Positions 1 through 13,078 are shown, counted from the stretch's first letter. The stretch: DNA of 64,000 nt from Kryptolebias marmoratus (GCF_001649575.2 NC_051438.1:6019139-6083138); one strand, 5' to 3'. Program-made: numbers and translations. The notes: generated by a model from the letters alone, not told the origin.

Positions 1-47
1 CTGCTGTGCGTTGTGTGTGTGCGTTGAGCAGATATGTGTGTCTGCAG

Positions 48-2311
48 GTCCAGGAGTCGTTTGCCGCCTGCGCTCTGGATATAAAGAGCGTGTTGGAAGG
101 GAGGGCCCACATGCAGTGGACCTCCTCCAGCCTGTCGGATGTCACCACTCTGCTGCTGCGAGCCAACAAGTGGGAGCAGGCCTGGTGAGAGAAACAACCG
201 CTTCTGATTTACCTCCTCTGCTAAAAATAAAAAAAATGTGTACAATGCAACCAAACAGAAAATATTCCCCTCCTTTCTGCAGGGAGATGCTGCAGTTCTT
301 CAAAGCCAAAAATGGAGTTCCTTCGTAAGTTTCCACCCAACACATCACATCTTAGACTAAAACTCTGCCTGAAAGGTGGCGGGGGATATTCAAGGAATGC
401 TAGGCCTGTAATTATTGAACAGCTTCTTCTTTGGTTTGACAAAGATTTGAGGTAAATGATGGCGTTGGCTGCTATGTTTGTGTTTCCTCCAGCAACGCGC
501 TGTTGAACAGGTTCCTGTCGGTGTGTCAGAGCCGCGGCGCTTCTCAGAGAGCAGTGGAGCTGGTGCAGCTGTCTGCAGCCTTCTGTCTGCCCGCAACGCC
601 GAGTCTGGCAACGCGAGTGCTGGCTGAGTTTGACCTGACCGAGAAGCAGAGGTCAGTCTGAAACGCTGAGCGTCAAACACATACCCGAAATGTGAGTGCG
701 TGGAAGATGACCCGACCTCCGAAACTGAGGTTAATTAACTGAGTTTAATTCAGGGCAAAAAGCAAAACAAGGTAACCTGCTAACTGAGCTATTTAATGCT
801 GACAGAGCAGGAGAAGAAGTGAGAACACAGCCTCTGTTTGACTGGAGAAGAGCTTTAAGTTGTCCCAGCAGCCTTTAAATATAAGTCAGTCCACGCTCCG
901 GTCCACATCTGGACCCGATAGCACGTCCATCCAGACTCAGTCCAAACGTTACATTAGGACTTTTACTACGACTACTACTACTTTTTTTCTTCTCAATAAT
1001 AATTAATTTTCTAAAACTATTATAGATTTTGACATTGACCCTGGTCCAGGATTCAGATGTAACCGTGGTAATGTTGGCAGCAGGTACGGATGTGATGCAG
1101 CATCGACCCCCTGTAGTTATTTGGCTTCAGCTCAACATTATCATGTCAGCTTTCAGCTAAAAGGTGTTCGTGTGTAGTCCTGCAGACTGGCGTCCTCTGT
1201 CCCAGACGGTGTTCTGTCATGCCACTGTGGTGGACGGAGAAATATGGATTTATTTTGCCCCAGTTCAGCTCCAGGCCCATGTTTAGGCAGCCCGTTGAAG
1301 GCGGACTGCGCCGTTAACTCGAAGTTCCTCTGTACTTTTACCTGCATCATTTGGATGGTAGTTTCTTTTTGCCTTTCATATTGTTTTTTGTGTGAAAAGA
1401 AAGAAATTAGTTTTATTGAGCTGTGAAAAGTTATTCAGTTAAACAAGTTTCTTATAAAACCACAGTGCTTCATCACGCTTTACCGTCAAGAGTTAGATTC
1501 CCAAGCAAACCACTGTAGGTGGAAAGAGCCTTTCCTTTTGGTTGTAAGCAAATTTAACAGAAAGGGATTTCCTCATCATTAGTTGTTCTGGACCTTTGAC
1601 CTTCCTTAGAAATCAGATTGAAGCTGGCTGTAGTGATTCATGTACTGTTAAGCACGAAGGCGGAGGGATCAGGATTTGGGCCAGCGGCACGGGGAACATC
1701 GGAGAGAACCACAAACATCCATCTGATGTGACGAAACACAGAAATCCTCTACTGACCTGTTTAGGAGGAGCAGATATTCCACCTTTGTTTATACGGCGTG
1801 TCTTAGTTATTTGGTTCTGCTTTTTATTTTACTTTTAGAAACTTAAATTGTTTTTGTTTTAATCCCAAAACATGCATCATATTTAACTCAATTTCCAGTT
1901 GATCCTCTTTCTATTTAACTCTTCAGTGTGATGAAATTTGTTAGTTTAATAGATTAGGCTCCTTTTTTACAATCCAAATCATCAAATATTAATTTTCTAA
2001 TAATTCAGGACCAAACCCTGTGTTTTTCTTAAATTTATTAACCAAACCAGGCTTTGCATTAGCAGTGCGAGTTTAAACTGACCACAGAGGATTCACAGTG
2101 AGCAGGCCTCAACACCGAGCCGTCATTTACTCATCACTTTCACAACCACCGACTCCCATCAGTGGCTCTGGAGCTGACAGATGTGATCGAATAAAGACAG
2201 AAAACTGGACAGAGGAGAGGAGAAGGGTGTTGTTTTGAATCGTGTGTCCCGTCTGTTTCTTTCAGGTCCGTTTTATCTGAACTGGAGGCTGCAGAGAATC
2301 TGTCTGACTGA
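48..2311 (+). CDS. ptcd3: C-terminal exons of a PTCD3-like (mS39) pentatricopeptide protein, partial
   Basis: Four exons join in one frame: 48-184, 283-324, 493-651 and 2266-2311 (TGA at 2309-2311), all with GT-AG junctions. The 5' part of the gene lies left of the window. The visible 127 residues are mostly helical and read like PPR-type helix pairs (LLLRANKWEQAWEMLQFF, then NALLNRFLSVCQ), ending in a short acidic tail, ELEAAENLSD. The spacing and the LVQLSAAFCLP...RVLAEFDLTEKQR stretch recall the end of PTCD3, a PPR protein of the mitochondrial small ribosomal subunit. Mammalian PTCD3 ends in a longer Ser/Asp-rich tail that is missing here. The name is from memory of the family, not from a search; another helical-repeat protein is possible. 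The exon chain itself is well supported. Confidence 0.6.
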
Positions 2312-2374
2312 ATGAAACAACATCCAAAAAAACCCAAAAAACAACACTTGTCTGTATGCGCTTTGCTCGTCTGT

Positions 2375-2380
2375 AATAAA
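2375..2380 (+). terminator. Polyadenylation signal of the PTCD3-like gene
   Basis: AATAAA lies 64 bases after the stop codon and is followed by a GT-rich stretch, giving a very short 3' UTR. Further AATAAA-like words at 2512-2530 could be alternatives. Confidence 0.5.
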
Positions 2381-3500
2381 AGCTCGACACACATCTGTTG
2401 TTCTCGTTTCTGTCCACTAGAGGTCACCGTTTCCCCTCGTCTGATCGTCTCTGTCGTTCAGGAGCCCGAATGTTTCTGAGCAGACTCTGGAGGCCCGTAT
2501 TTAATGTAGAAAATAAATAACGTTAATAAAATTGTTGTCAAAGCCTAATGTTTAAAATGTTAGAGTCAGAGGAAAATGTAAATATTCTCAAATATATAAG
2601 CGTGTATTTCAGATTTAGGGGTTCATCCACAGCATTTGTTGTTAACCAGCACAAGTGAGGCTTCGTATTTAAAGCACAGACGCCGATTAGCTGTGAGCCA
2701 TTTTGTTTGATAGACTTTTGTATTCTACATTTTACTAAAAGTTCTTTCAGTTTGATTTACTCGTATCCTTTTTTTATGCTGTCACACACAGATGCTATTT
2801 GCCATCTTTCATGTTAAATGAAATCATTTTACTTGTTTTTATTTTTAAATAAAAAGGTTTTGGTTGGGATTGTTGCCTGAGTCAGTGCGCTGGGATGTTA
2901 AACGATGAGAAAATGTATAAAACCCAACAAGAAAATAAGGTCATATTCTGCTGCTTGTTTCCTGCTTTTGTTGTTGTTGGTGTTGTCGTGAAATGTGTCC
3001 ATCAGAACCACAGATGTTTTGTGAAGAATCCAGAGCAATTAGCTCTGTATCCTGGGGGAGATGCACATTTTCTTCTGCGATAATTCACCAACTTCCTCAG
3101 ACTGCTGATAAGGCCACATCCTGAAAATGCTGCATGTGCAGAAAGTCCCATCTGGTGGGGTCTGGAACGTCATGTTGGACTCCAGCGTCTCCTCAAAGAC
3201 CTTTTTTATCAGGTTCACAGATAAAAACAAAGGTGTGCCTGCAGGTAAAGCTATGTGATGTTTGTATGTTTGGCAGATCAGACTTTACTGCCTGCATGTT
3301 TGGACAAGACGCCTCTCTGAGGGAGCTGTGTTTTAGGGGGCCACTCCAGTATTTATTTATTTTTAAACAACAGAACCAGGTTCATTAAACTCAAAGATGT
3401 GTTTTTAGCACAGGAAGTGGACATTTCCTTCATAAGGTTTGGGAGTCATCATATCATGCCTGTGCCTGTGTGTGCTGAAGAAAGATGCTGGGAACAGCTG
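2381..3500. other. Intergenic, nothing recognised
   Basis: AT-rich spacer after the first gene. No long open frame with gene-like composition and no repeat that I could name. Confidence 0.4.
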
Positions 3501-3502
3501 AG

Positions 3503-3520
3503 TATGTGTGTGTGTGTGTG
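3503..3520. repeat. (GT)n microsatellite
   Basis: A run of alternating GT of about nine units. Confidence 0.8.
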
Positions 3521-3695
3521 AGCAAGCCAGCACAGGTGAGTGTGTCCCAATCAAATTGTTTTTGCCCTCGACCAATCAGCAGCTGAGATGGCAGCATGAC
3601 CAAATAAGGACGAGTGGGCTGAAGTCTGGCAAGGAGTGGAGGGGGGCATTAATGATGGGTGTGGTTGGAGAGTTGAGCAGAGGACTTGTGCCTCT

Positions 3696-3720
3696 CACAC
3701 ACACACACACACACACACAC
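3696..3720. repeat. (CA)n microsatellite
   Basis: About 12 CA units. It opens a spurious Thr-His frame on the + strand. Confidence 0.9.
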
Positions 3721-3899
3721 TGAAAACCTCAAAGGTTCAGGCTGCCATTGTTTTCTCTATTATTTGCATGTTTTATGAAAACATGGACTCATAAAATCCC
3801 TTACCAGCTCCTGATTTGGTTAATGCCACACAGGTTTGCCTGAAGTTCGACTTAAAGGCTTTGACACGCTGGAAGAGCTGGAGCAATCAGAGCAGATTA

Positions 3900-4370
3900 A
3901 AGTTACTCGGCAACAACGGCAAGTTTTGGTACCGGATCAATGAAAATTTGTGTGTGACTTTCAGCTACTACTAAAGCTACTAAACCTAATCACTTGTAGC
4001 TGTACATCCAATAATGACTTTGCTGGCGTTTCATCACAATCCATCCAGTGTTTCATAAGATATTTTGCTAACAGACAGAAAAAGGTTTACTCCAAAAGCT
4101 ACTGACAAACTAAACAAAGACCCCATGCGATTGGACACGAGACGTTGGGGAGGAATCTCAGCTACTGCCACGCCAAGTTGTAGCTCAATATTTAAAATTA
4201 ATCAACTTTTAGTTACTTTTGTGTTGGTCAGTTGGCTGTGGCGGCCATCTTGAATTGGCTTAATCTGTTGTAGATGCACTTTCAATCATTAAGTTTTGTG
4301 AGGTTCATTAAAATCAGTCCAGTGGTTCGTGATTTTTCTTTTGATAAAACAACAAACACAGACAAAGGCA
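3900..4370 (-). repeat. Diverged copy of the AGCAAAATATCTCAT repeat family
   Basis: The reverse complement contains the words CTGTTAGCAAAATATCTTATG and a GTTGCCAC/GGCCGCCA-type block. These also mark the tandem array at 55621-56445 and the single copy near 41690-41960. The order of blocks is the same but the sequence is much diverged; limits are approximate. Confidence 0.45.
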
Positions 4371-4764
4371 AAACCATTGTCACCCACGCTAATCTATATT
4401 ATAAAGATATATTATAATGGTTATCTATATTTGGCAAACTTGGATAAAAGAACCTAAACTGCATCCCTTTCTCCCACTCCATCATTGGCATAACACACGT
4501 GTACTGTTGAGCCATGGAGGTCAAAGGTTGAACCTGTTCACAAACAGGATGTGAGGCAATATCCTCTGATACTTTTAAAACATCCATTCAGAGAGTCCAG
4601 CTGGCTGACAATGTAGAGAAGGGAAAGAAGCGGGGAAGAGGAAAGCAACTGGTGGTGAAACAGTGCCGGGGGGGGGGGCAAGATGAGAAGGAAACGGGTG
4701 CGAAAGAAAAGAGAAACACAGGGCCACAAAGGAGACAGACAACCATTCACACCTAGTGCCAAGT

Positions 4765-4915
4765 TAGTTATAAGTTAACCTAACATACATGGTTTTGGTC
4801 TGTGGGAGGAAACCGTAGTACTTGGAGAAACCCCATGAAGGCCCCAGTCAGAGGCGACCCTGCAACCTTCTTGTTGTGAGGCGACAGCTCTAACCACTGC
4901 CCCACTGTGCCACCT
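4765..4915 (-). repeat. SINE-like/LINE-tail interspersed repeat fragment
   Basis: The reverse complement reads GGTGGCACAGTGGGGCAGTGG...TTAGAGCTGTCGCCTCACAAC, then a CCTGCAA...GGCCTTCATGGGG block and a TCCTCCCACAGACC block. The same string of blocks occurs on the + strand at 45665-46035. This is a familiar high-copy teleost repeat. Confidence 0.65.
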
Positions 4916-4919
4916 CGAC

Positions 4920-6895
4920 CTTATAATTTGCAGTTCTAAAAGAAGCTTGCACAAGCCCAAATATGTAACTGAGCAGGTTGTAAAGCCCCCCCTCCAGTCA
5001 CACGAGACGGGATCTGTTAGAGTGTGGCTGGTAAATGGCAGCAAATTTGGAAAACCTCCTTCAGTGTGACGTTCAATCTAAGCTTTTCCCACCAGCATCC
5101 TGTTCCCATAATAAGACTACCAAATGTGCCCACAACTGCACCTCGCTCTGTGTTACTACGTGAATGCCTGAGCATCGGCAGACCGTGTTTATGCTGATGG
5201 TGCCGAGGCTGCTGAAGGTACCGGTCTGCCTGGTGTTGAATAAACTTCTGGACTGACTCGACGAGTGGATCAGGCATTCAGCAGCATCAACGTTACGTTC
5301 CTGTAGTAACATGGAGGTTTTTCAGTTGAGAAGAAGTCAAACTAAACAAACTGCGTCATGCAAAAATGTGTTGTTTTTTCAGAAAAAAGTTCTTTTATAA
5401 ACTTGAAAAAAAAAACAATTTAAAACTGGCGCTCATTTGGCTCGCTATTGGCCGAGTTTGGAGGAAGACTTCTGCCCTTTTCTCCACAGTCTGTGCTCTG
5501 TGACTGATGTCAAATAGATACTACTGATAACTATTTGACAGAACATCAGTTCAGAAATGGCCAGACTATCCCTGGAATGACAATCTACATACCAGACCAT
5601 GTGCTTGCAGTCTTCTTGATGCCAGGTCTTAAGACACAATGCAGGAGGACAGAGTGTTATAATAAATATAGAGCCTAATATTTGCGTCTGGACGCAACTG
5701 GAACATTCACAACATGTGTGGGTTCCCTGACCTACCCATAGGTTCCAAGATCAGGTCATGTGACATCTGTTCATCCCACATGCTGGCCAATTGCACAATA
5801 TGACCATCAGGCCTCATCCAAACCCACAGTGTGACCACTTTCAAAGTCTGTCAAGTCCTGGCAGTTCCGTCTAATGTGTCTCCAAGACGTCCTCTGTATC
5901 TGGTGAGCTTCACTCGCTGTTTGACTGACTGTCAGATGCTCAGCTAACTATCTGGTAACACTTCCACTCCACTTCTGATGCCAACACTCATGCGCGCTGG
6001 TGCTTGTTCTAGACGTGCCAGCTTCTTGCAAATGTGATCATTTACATTCCCATCACTGGTTTGCATGCGGACCTAATTGCGCCTAAATCATACCAGTCCT
6101 TCCGGCTGTTAAACTTATTTTGTCAGTGAGTATGTAAAGATGACTGTGAAGAAACGCACCTATTGATGACACACGGGGTGCATATCAGGTAAAGGACTAG
6201 AGGAGGTGGATGTCATTACATCTACACACATATCCTTATTAGGCATTAGTTGATATTGGCATATGACTAAATCATATTTAAATGTTTGACCACACCTCAG
6301 CGGTTCTGAATTGACTTTACTCAATTATAGTAATGATAGTAAATCTGATCTACAGTTTTTTATTGTTACTGGTTCAAAAAAGCCTGGAATGGAAATGGTT
6401 TTGAAAGGATGTGTGAGGGATATTGATCACAGGGCCCAGGGCCCTATAATAGTGATGATCATAGGGTTTTATTTTAGAATGTACAGTAGAGCCTCTTCTT
6501 ACAATTTCTTAATACTGTTTGGGCTCTGGACAATGTGGAGCTGTTTCTATAATAGGGGGACCAGAGAATATCCAATAGGGATGGTAAGATTAACTGGTTT
6601 GCATCAATCCATGGACATGCACGACATGCATTTTTAATGCAGCTTTAAATTTCTAGGATTTAGAAGGAAAATTCTAATTGCTCTGGATTTTACCACATTG
6701 TATTGATTAAATTCAACATTAATGTATTCATGCAAAAATAAAGCACATTATTGACCAAACAGCGTTTCATGTAGACCAAAACTAGTGTGGGTTTTAGTTG
6801 GTCCGCCAACCACAGAAATAACACGACATACTGCGTTCGTGTTCTCAGCACCAAGTCAAGCTTGTTCCCAGTGTGGGGTGGATTCTGTTATGATT
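4920..6895. other. Intergenic, no gene seen
   Basis: No exon chain is found on either strand. Two overlapping minus-strand frames near 5017-5312 differ by a frameshift and look like a decayed coding or repeat fragment that I cannot identify. Confidence 0.35.
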
Positions 6896-6899
6896 TGGA

Positions 6900-6975
6900 C
6901 TTTCTTCTGCACAGTTCCCTGAGATGACTTTTGTTCTGAACTGGCGCTATATAAATAAAGAGAATTTAGATTGAT
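6900..6975 (+). repeat. Short 3' end of a non-LTR element
   Basis: The sequence GGCGCTATATAAATAAAGAG followed by an AATTTAGATTGATT tail is the usual 3' end of fish LINE-type repeats. No coding part is attached. Confidence 0.45.
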
Positions 6976-6999
6976 TCATGAACAGGATGTCAAGGCACA

Positions 7000-7735
7000 G
7001 TTCTGAGGAGGAGGGTACCTGGTTTGAGAACCTCAGGGCCTTGTCTCCATTTTTTCGTCCAGATGATGTAGTTTTGGTGGTACCTTCGACTCAAGACCTT
7101 CACGGTGCACACTCATCCCAGCAGCCGAGTGTGAAGCTGCTGGGATGAGAGTTAACTCCCATGGTTCTCAGCTGGAAAATGGTGCAAGGCACTCTCTGGA
7201 TCAGGGATGAGTTGTTGCTTCAAGCAGAGGAGTTCAAGTATCTGGGAGTTTTGTTCACGAGTGATGCAGGATGGTACAGGAGATGGATCGAGGGATTGGG
7301 GTCTCGTCTATAGCAATGAGTGGGTAACTCTGATCTATTGAGGTTAAAGGATCTATGGTCATGAGTTATGACTCAAGACTGTTGAAACAAGATCCCAGAT
7401 ACAAGTGGCTGAAATGGGTGACTGGGCTCCGCCTTAGAGATAGGGTGAGGAGCTCCATCATCTGGGGGGAGCTCAGAGTACAGCTGCTGCTTCTCTGCAT
7501 TGAAAGGAGTCAGCTGAGGTGGTTCAGGCATCTGATTGAGACGCTTCCTGGGTGCCTTCCTTTTGCAGACCCACAACTTACTAAAGAGATTATGTATCCT
7601 CTCTGGTCTGGGAACGCCTTGGGATCCCCCAAAGCTGACGAGGGACAGTGATGTCTTATTTTCTTGGTTTCCCTCCTAGATCTGTTGCCTCTGCAACCCA
7701 ACCAGATAAGTGGAAGAAAATGGATGGATGGAACT
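7000..7735 (+). mobile_element. LINE 3' fragment, decayed reverse-transcriptase C-terminus
   Basis: Broken frames on the + strand carry words typical of the C-terminal part of a fish LINE polyprotein: WVTGLRLRDRVRSS, then SQLRWFRHLI with the following PGCLP block. The element ends in GGAAGAAAATGGATGGATGG, the ATGG-repeat tail of this family. Frameshifts and stops throughout show that it is dead. A minus-strand fragment of a similar polymerase lies at 46470-46700. Confidence 0.7.
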
Positions 7736-7739
7736 TGGC

Positions 7740-10150
7740 TTTCATTTAATTTCATTAAGGTTCTTTTTATTCTATTTTGAATTTCCCTCTGTTAAACTTA
7801 ATTCGGTCAGTTCAATTCATTTTATTTATCAGTGGTCAATGTGTAATAAATCTGTTTTTGTACTGTCTTTGTATTTGAAGTGAAATGATCACTGAGACAC
7901 ACACAATCTGATTTGTGTTAGAAATGACATTTAAAATACTTTGTCTTATCAACTGCACCCTTTCCATTTGCTACCATTATAATGGTAAACATGTAACAAA
8001 CTGCATGTCTTTGGATTTAAAATTGAACCTGTAATTGTAATAAATGTATAATTGACTGTAACTGGACTGAAGTGGGTCTGATTACTTATAGTGTCTTGAG
8101 TTGACCTTTGTTATAATGGGCTTTATGTAAAACAAATAAAATTAAATCACTCGAATTGAAGTGATTATTACCATCAACTTAAATGTTTATTTCTGTAAAA
8201 GTTTCAGCTGAAGTGTAAAGTTTAACATTAGTTGAATTAAAGTAAATGATTGCTGTGCTGCATACCAATGGGTACCTGATGGGTAAACTGTCCAAACAAA
8301 CATACACTTATTTACTGCATCCAGACATGTTTTTTACACAGTGTAACTTATTATATATATAAAATCATGTGTTTAAAGTTTTCACCCATCCTACCAAACT
8401 GACTAAATGTGCCATATTTTCGTTTATCCTCTCTATCTCTTTGTCCACACACAACACCAAAAAGCAGTGATTTGACGGCTAGTTTATTTGGCCTGCTGAC
8501 ATCTTATCAGTGTTATCACACAAGCTGCTCTGGGTCAATATCAGCTCACAAAATCCAAAGTTCCTCTACAATTGTGCTCACAAGGAAACACTGTAGTGGT
8601 TGTTTCAGTTGAACACTTGTTGGTGTTTGATGTTGCTCTCTGGCCAATCAATGCCCTGCATGTCAAATCTTCAGCTCGACTTGGCTCAGTTAGAACTTGG
8701 GATGGGGTGGTACTATGGGTGGGAACACACAGTGGAAAGAGTCTGAACCCGTGTTGAGTCAATTCAAGTAGGGCTGAGTCAAGCCCATGGAAAAGGCCAA
8801 TGGCTTGACACAGGTTTGACTTTACCGTGTAGCATGAAGGGACCCTCTTCATTTATGACCCCTTACCTACACTCAGCTTTCCAGCAACTGCTCTGTCTAA
8901 CAATTCATTCTGTCTGACTGAATCCTTGATTTTGTTTGGACAAGATTCTTCTTACGCTTCATTAAAAAAAAAAAAAAACACGATTTATACAAAGATGAAA
9001 TCTGTTCTTTTTATTGTGAAATCTTTAGAAATGTGAAAAATGAATGTTGATGATGTCATGCATTAAATTCACTAACAAGAAATTTGTCAAATGGTTTAAC
9101 TAACTGAATTGCTCTTACAGGAGACAGTCCAGTGATCTTGTCAACAGAACCTCCTTTGAACAGGAAGAGGTAAGCAGTCTGTGCAGGCTGACCTTGCCAG
9201 AATCCTGAGGGTCTGACAGTATTAAGATGTCTTGTTTGTTTTGTGTTGGTATAAATATTGTGCATTCCAAGGACAAATGGAATGCACCATCTTACCTGTT
9301 GCAGATAGCTCTTTGAACAGGCTTAGTTTATAGAAATAGTTTAATTCTGACTGGATCTACGAGCTAACAACTATTCCGAATGGGGCCAAGAACAAAAGTG
9401 GATTGCTGCCATCTTAAAGCAACTCTAACTGCAGTAGTTTCATCCATGTTGGTAAGAACATTTAGCAGCAGCAACAGCTAACTGTAGCACATTGACCACA
9501 TATGATAATACTAGACCTTGTGTCCCTGACTTCTCTTTTGTTGGGAATTGAAGCCAACAGGACCCGGCTGCCATGTTGTATTTTTGCAAACAAAGTCTGC
9601 TCAGTTGGGATGTGAGGCTTTAGGTCCTGCCTACTCTCCCACATACCATCATGATGTTACATGACCTTCCTTTTCAGCATAAAATAACATTTTACAACTA
9701 AATGTATTAGAAAAATTAACATCTAAACAGCAAGATAAGAACTATGTCAAACAGCAATAGTGACAATGTAACAATATAGTATAATAATATAAAAATAACT
9801 ATATATTTATACATAACAATATATTTCTCTTCATTCTGTGCATCCAAACAGTATCTCAACATGTTCTTTAACCGTGGCTGAACGGTACTATGTGTGTGAC
9901 TGGATTACTGAGTTGCAAACTAACCAAAGTGAAAATAAAAGGTTGAGAACAGAGCATCCATACTGGATTGAGGTCTAGGCTGGTCAGGGACTTCAGACTT
10001 TCCAAATTTTGACTTTCATTTCGTTTTATTTGTTTAACTTGAAGCTCAGAAATGCAAGCTTCTAAGTACAGGTGGAACACAACATAATCTCTCCTAGCCT
10101 AAATTTCTCAGGTAAATAATCCAGCTTTCCGAAAAATAAACAAAACCCTC
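7740..10150. other. Intergenic, no gene seen
   Basis: AT-rich spacer with a poly-A run at about 8966. A block near 9280-9460 belongs to a dispersed family described in the findings. Several 60-100 residue frames (for example 8541-8852 and 9056-9265) lack splice context or recognisable domains. Confidence 0.35.
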
Positions 10151-10154
10151 TGAA

Positions 10155-10676
10155 CTCTGTCTACAATCTGGGTTTTGTTTTGATGGTGTGTTTCTTTTTG
10201 CATTTAGTGTTTTGTTTCTGGTTTGTTTTGGTTTTGGTTTATTGTCTTTGTTGTTTTCCTGTTTGTTGCCTGTTTATGTCATCATCCACTTGTCCTCAGT
10301 CAGCACTTTACCTGCCACGCCCATCTCCACCTGCCCGCAATTGCCATCACTCACCTGTGCCCACTTCCCATAATTATCCTCTGTCTTTTAAACCCGGTCA
10401 TCTCCTCATTTACTCGCTGGTTCATTGTTTGCTTGTCGCTTCATGCGTTGTCTGGTTGTCCCTCTCATCTTGTGTCTCCGGTTTGTCTCTTGTCTCTAGC
10501 CTCCCATTGTTCTCGTTCCTTTTCTTGCCTCGCCTGGCCTTTTTGTCTTACTTAGGATTTTGTTACGTTTAGTTTTGCTGCCCCGTCAGCTTTTGTTTTA
10601 GTTTCTTTTAGTTTCAAATAAATTTTTCGTTTTTTTTGTTAGTAAGTCTGTGCTCTGGGTTTATCCCGTTCTCGAC
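10155..10676 (+). mobile_element. Copy of the TGTC...GACA family (solo LTR-like)
   Basis: It shares with the copies at 31439-31883 and 62957-63407 the block TGCCACGCCCATCTCCACCTG, a CACCTGTKCCCACTT block, a TGCTGCCCCGTCAGCTTTT block, an AATAAA word and a closing CTCTGGGTTTATCC...CTCGACA. The start may be TGTCTACAATCTGGG at about 10158. I could not match a target duplication for this copy. Confidence 0.6.
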
Positions 10677-10720
10677 AGACATTACTTGTTTATTGCAATA
10701 GCACAAATGCTAACAAGTTG

Positions 10721-10806
10721 TTTTTTTTTTTTTTTAATTTAATTTAAATTAAATTTTTAATTTAATTTAATTTAATTTAAATTAAATTTTTAATTTAATT
10801 TAATTT
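10721..10806. repeat. Poly-T and (TTTAA)n AT-rich repeat
   Basis: About 15 T, followed by pentanucleotide TTTAA-type units that turn into their own complement (TTTAAATTAAA), so the block is partly palindromic. Confidence 0.8.
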
Positions 10807-12490
10807 CTCACTTTGAATTTAATGCCAGTAGCATGTTTGAGAAAAGACATCTCTAACACTAAGCTGCACGACCACTTCTTGAATTCTTCAAGATACATGT
10901 TTGGAAACTGGGAACAATCTTTTAATGTCACAACAGTGAATATGTTCCTCAAATCAAAATACACATAACACCTTGAGTCTAACTAATAAGAGGTTTAATC
11001 AGCTGTTTCAATCTTTTTGTTAAGAACATGTAAAACCCTTGCACTTGTTATGCTTTTAAGATGAATTATTTTGAGTCTGATTCTGTTTTGTACCAATATA
11101 AAATGAATATTGGGCTTACCAAGGCATCTATCTAAACCCTTACAAGTGGTTGTATGTTTTGTTTTAGACATTTCAATAAGTGTTTTTAATGAACTACAAC
11201 CAAAAATATCAATGGATTAAGTAATAAAGAAAATGAAAGTTTTCAGTCGTCCTCTAAATGTTTAATCGTCAAATGTCAATGCGGTAGACACAAACGTGTT
11301 GCTTTAAATCAACATATATTACGAGACAGATTATTTTTCTCCAGTGTCTTCCTGATTAATACCAGCCATAATCAGAAAACAATACAGCCATCAGTGTGTT
11401 GTCTTTTGTATCCAGTTAAAGGGATTTCCCAGTGCGACTGAGAAGCGTTTCTAATGAAGCTCTGTATCAGGTGCTCATTCAAACTTCACCATAGGTGTTG
11501 CACTGAGATTCATTCAAATGGCAAAGAGTACCACCTGAACGCCTGAAAGCTCTCAGTTCGAGCTCAGACGCTGTGCTCGAGAAAGTAGTTGCCTTCTAGA
11601 AAGTGCTTTGATTTCTGCCGCGGTGCAGGAATTTTCTCTGACAAGAATCAGCACATCACTTCAGAGAGAGAGGGAGGAAAATGAGAGGAGAAGAAACTGA
11701 AAAGGTATGAAAAAGGCAGAATACGAGGAGGAGGAGGAGGAGGAATTCCTGCGTGTACAGACTGGCAGGACAACTGGAGCTCTGACAGCTCACACATTGA
11801 GTTACACTCACTGCTACGACAGAACAAGGAATACTGTACGATCTGTAAAGGATACGTTTAACTTTATGTTTCACTGTAAAGCCCGTTTGTGTCAGTGTTC
11901 TTTTAGCACGGTATCATTTCGCAGGTAGAACCGGTCAGTGTGTTAGTATGACCCCACTGTGTCACACGGCTCATGTCCTGATGTGTTTCCTGCTGTTCCT
12001 GAGTGGAGGTGGGTGAGGCAGGCGCTCAAAAACAAAATGTTATTGAGCAATTAGGTGCATTGTTCAAAGAGTTTATAGATGTGTCAAAATGTATTTTTCT
12101 CCATCTTGGCCTGAGTGAGCAAAAAAAAAAAAAAGAAAAAGTGCAGTACAAATCCAAAAGCATTAAAAGTTTAAATATTTGTCATTTCGTAAATTATAAT
12201 GTAGGTCCTCTCAGCCTCCTAAGTGAAAAATGCAGCAATTTTCAAGTGGGGTTCCATGGAAAGGTTGGGAGCAAGTAATATCTTACCTGCTGCAGATCAG
12301 CAGTTTGAACAAAAATACTGTTATCTTAAGATGACACCAATCCTAAAAAGTTCATAAAAATCCATGCAAAGGCTTTTTTTTCATAAATGTTTACACTGTC
12401 GTGAATTTGTTTATATGGGGTTTAACACACAGTTTCATGGGTTTTAACTCAGAGGTTATTTTTCGATTGAATATAGCAGCAGGACGTACA
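10807..12490. other. Intergenic, no gene seen
   Basis: Holds a (GAG)n run at 11726-11743, a poly-A run near 12121 and a block at about 12280-12320 of the dispersed family also seen near 9290. No exon chain. Confidence 0.35.
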
Positions 12491-12493
12491 CTA

Positions 12494-13078
12494 CACTGCT
12501 AAAAGTATTCACTCACTCACCCATCCAAATCATTAAATTCAGGTGTCTCAATCCCTTCCACGACCACAGGTGTATAAAATCAAACCCCTCGGCATGAAGG
12601 CAGCTTCTACAAACATGTGAAAGAATGGGTCGCTCTCAGGAGCTCAGTGAATTCCAGCGTGGTACCATGATAGGATGCTACCTGTGCAGTGAGTCCAGTC
12701 CTGAAATTTCCTCCCTACTAAATATTCCACAGTCAGCTGTTAGTGGTTTTATAACTAAGTGGAGGGGATTGGGAACGACAGCAACTCAGCCATGAACTGG
12801 TAGGCCACAGAGCGGGCTCAGAGGATGCCAACGATCTGCAGAGTCAACAGCTGCAGACCTCCAAACATCATGCAGCCTTCAGATCAGCTCAGGAACAGAG
12901 CAGAGAGAGCTTCATGGAATGGGTTTCCATGGCTGAGCAGCTGCATCCAAGCCTTATATCACCAAAGGCAAAGAGTCGGATGCAGTGGTGTAAAACACAC
13001 CGCCATTGGACTCTAGAACAGTGGAGACGTGTTCTCTAGAGGGATGAATCACACTTCTGACAATTTGATGGATGAAAT
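12494..13078 (+). mobile_element. Tc1-like transposon, truncated and decayed
   Basis: It begins after a TA with CACTGCTAAAAGTATTCACTC, the left end of a common fish Tc1-like element. It then encodes a start-proximal helix-turn-helix block (GRSQELSEFQRGTMIGC, then SLLNIPQSAVS...TTATQP) before frameshifts and stops. A later piece reads VETCSLEG near the first catalytic Asp region. The right end of the element is missing. Confidence 0.75.

Noticed and set aside
9056..9265. Minus-strand frame with a FLFKGGSVDKITG word recalling thioredoxin-type folds
   Set aside because: No active-site motif, splice context or continuation; the likeness is too weak to report as a gene.
10180..10572. 130-residue open frame on the + strand
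   Set aside because: Lies wholly inside the solo LTR-like element. Similar Cys/Leu/Phe-rich frames appear at the same place in other copies (31400-31828, 62989-63336), so it is a by-product of pyrimidine-rich sequence.
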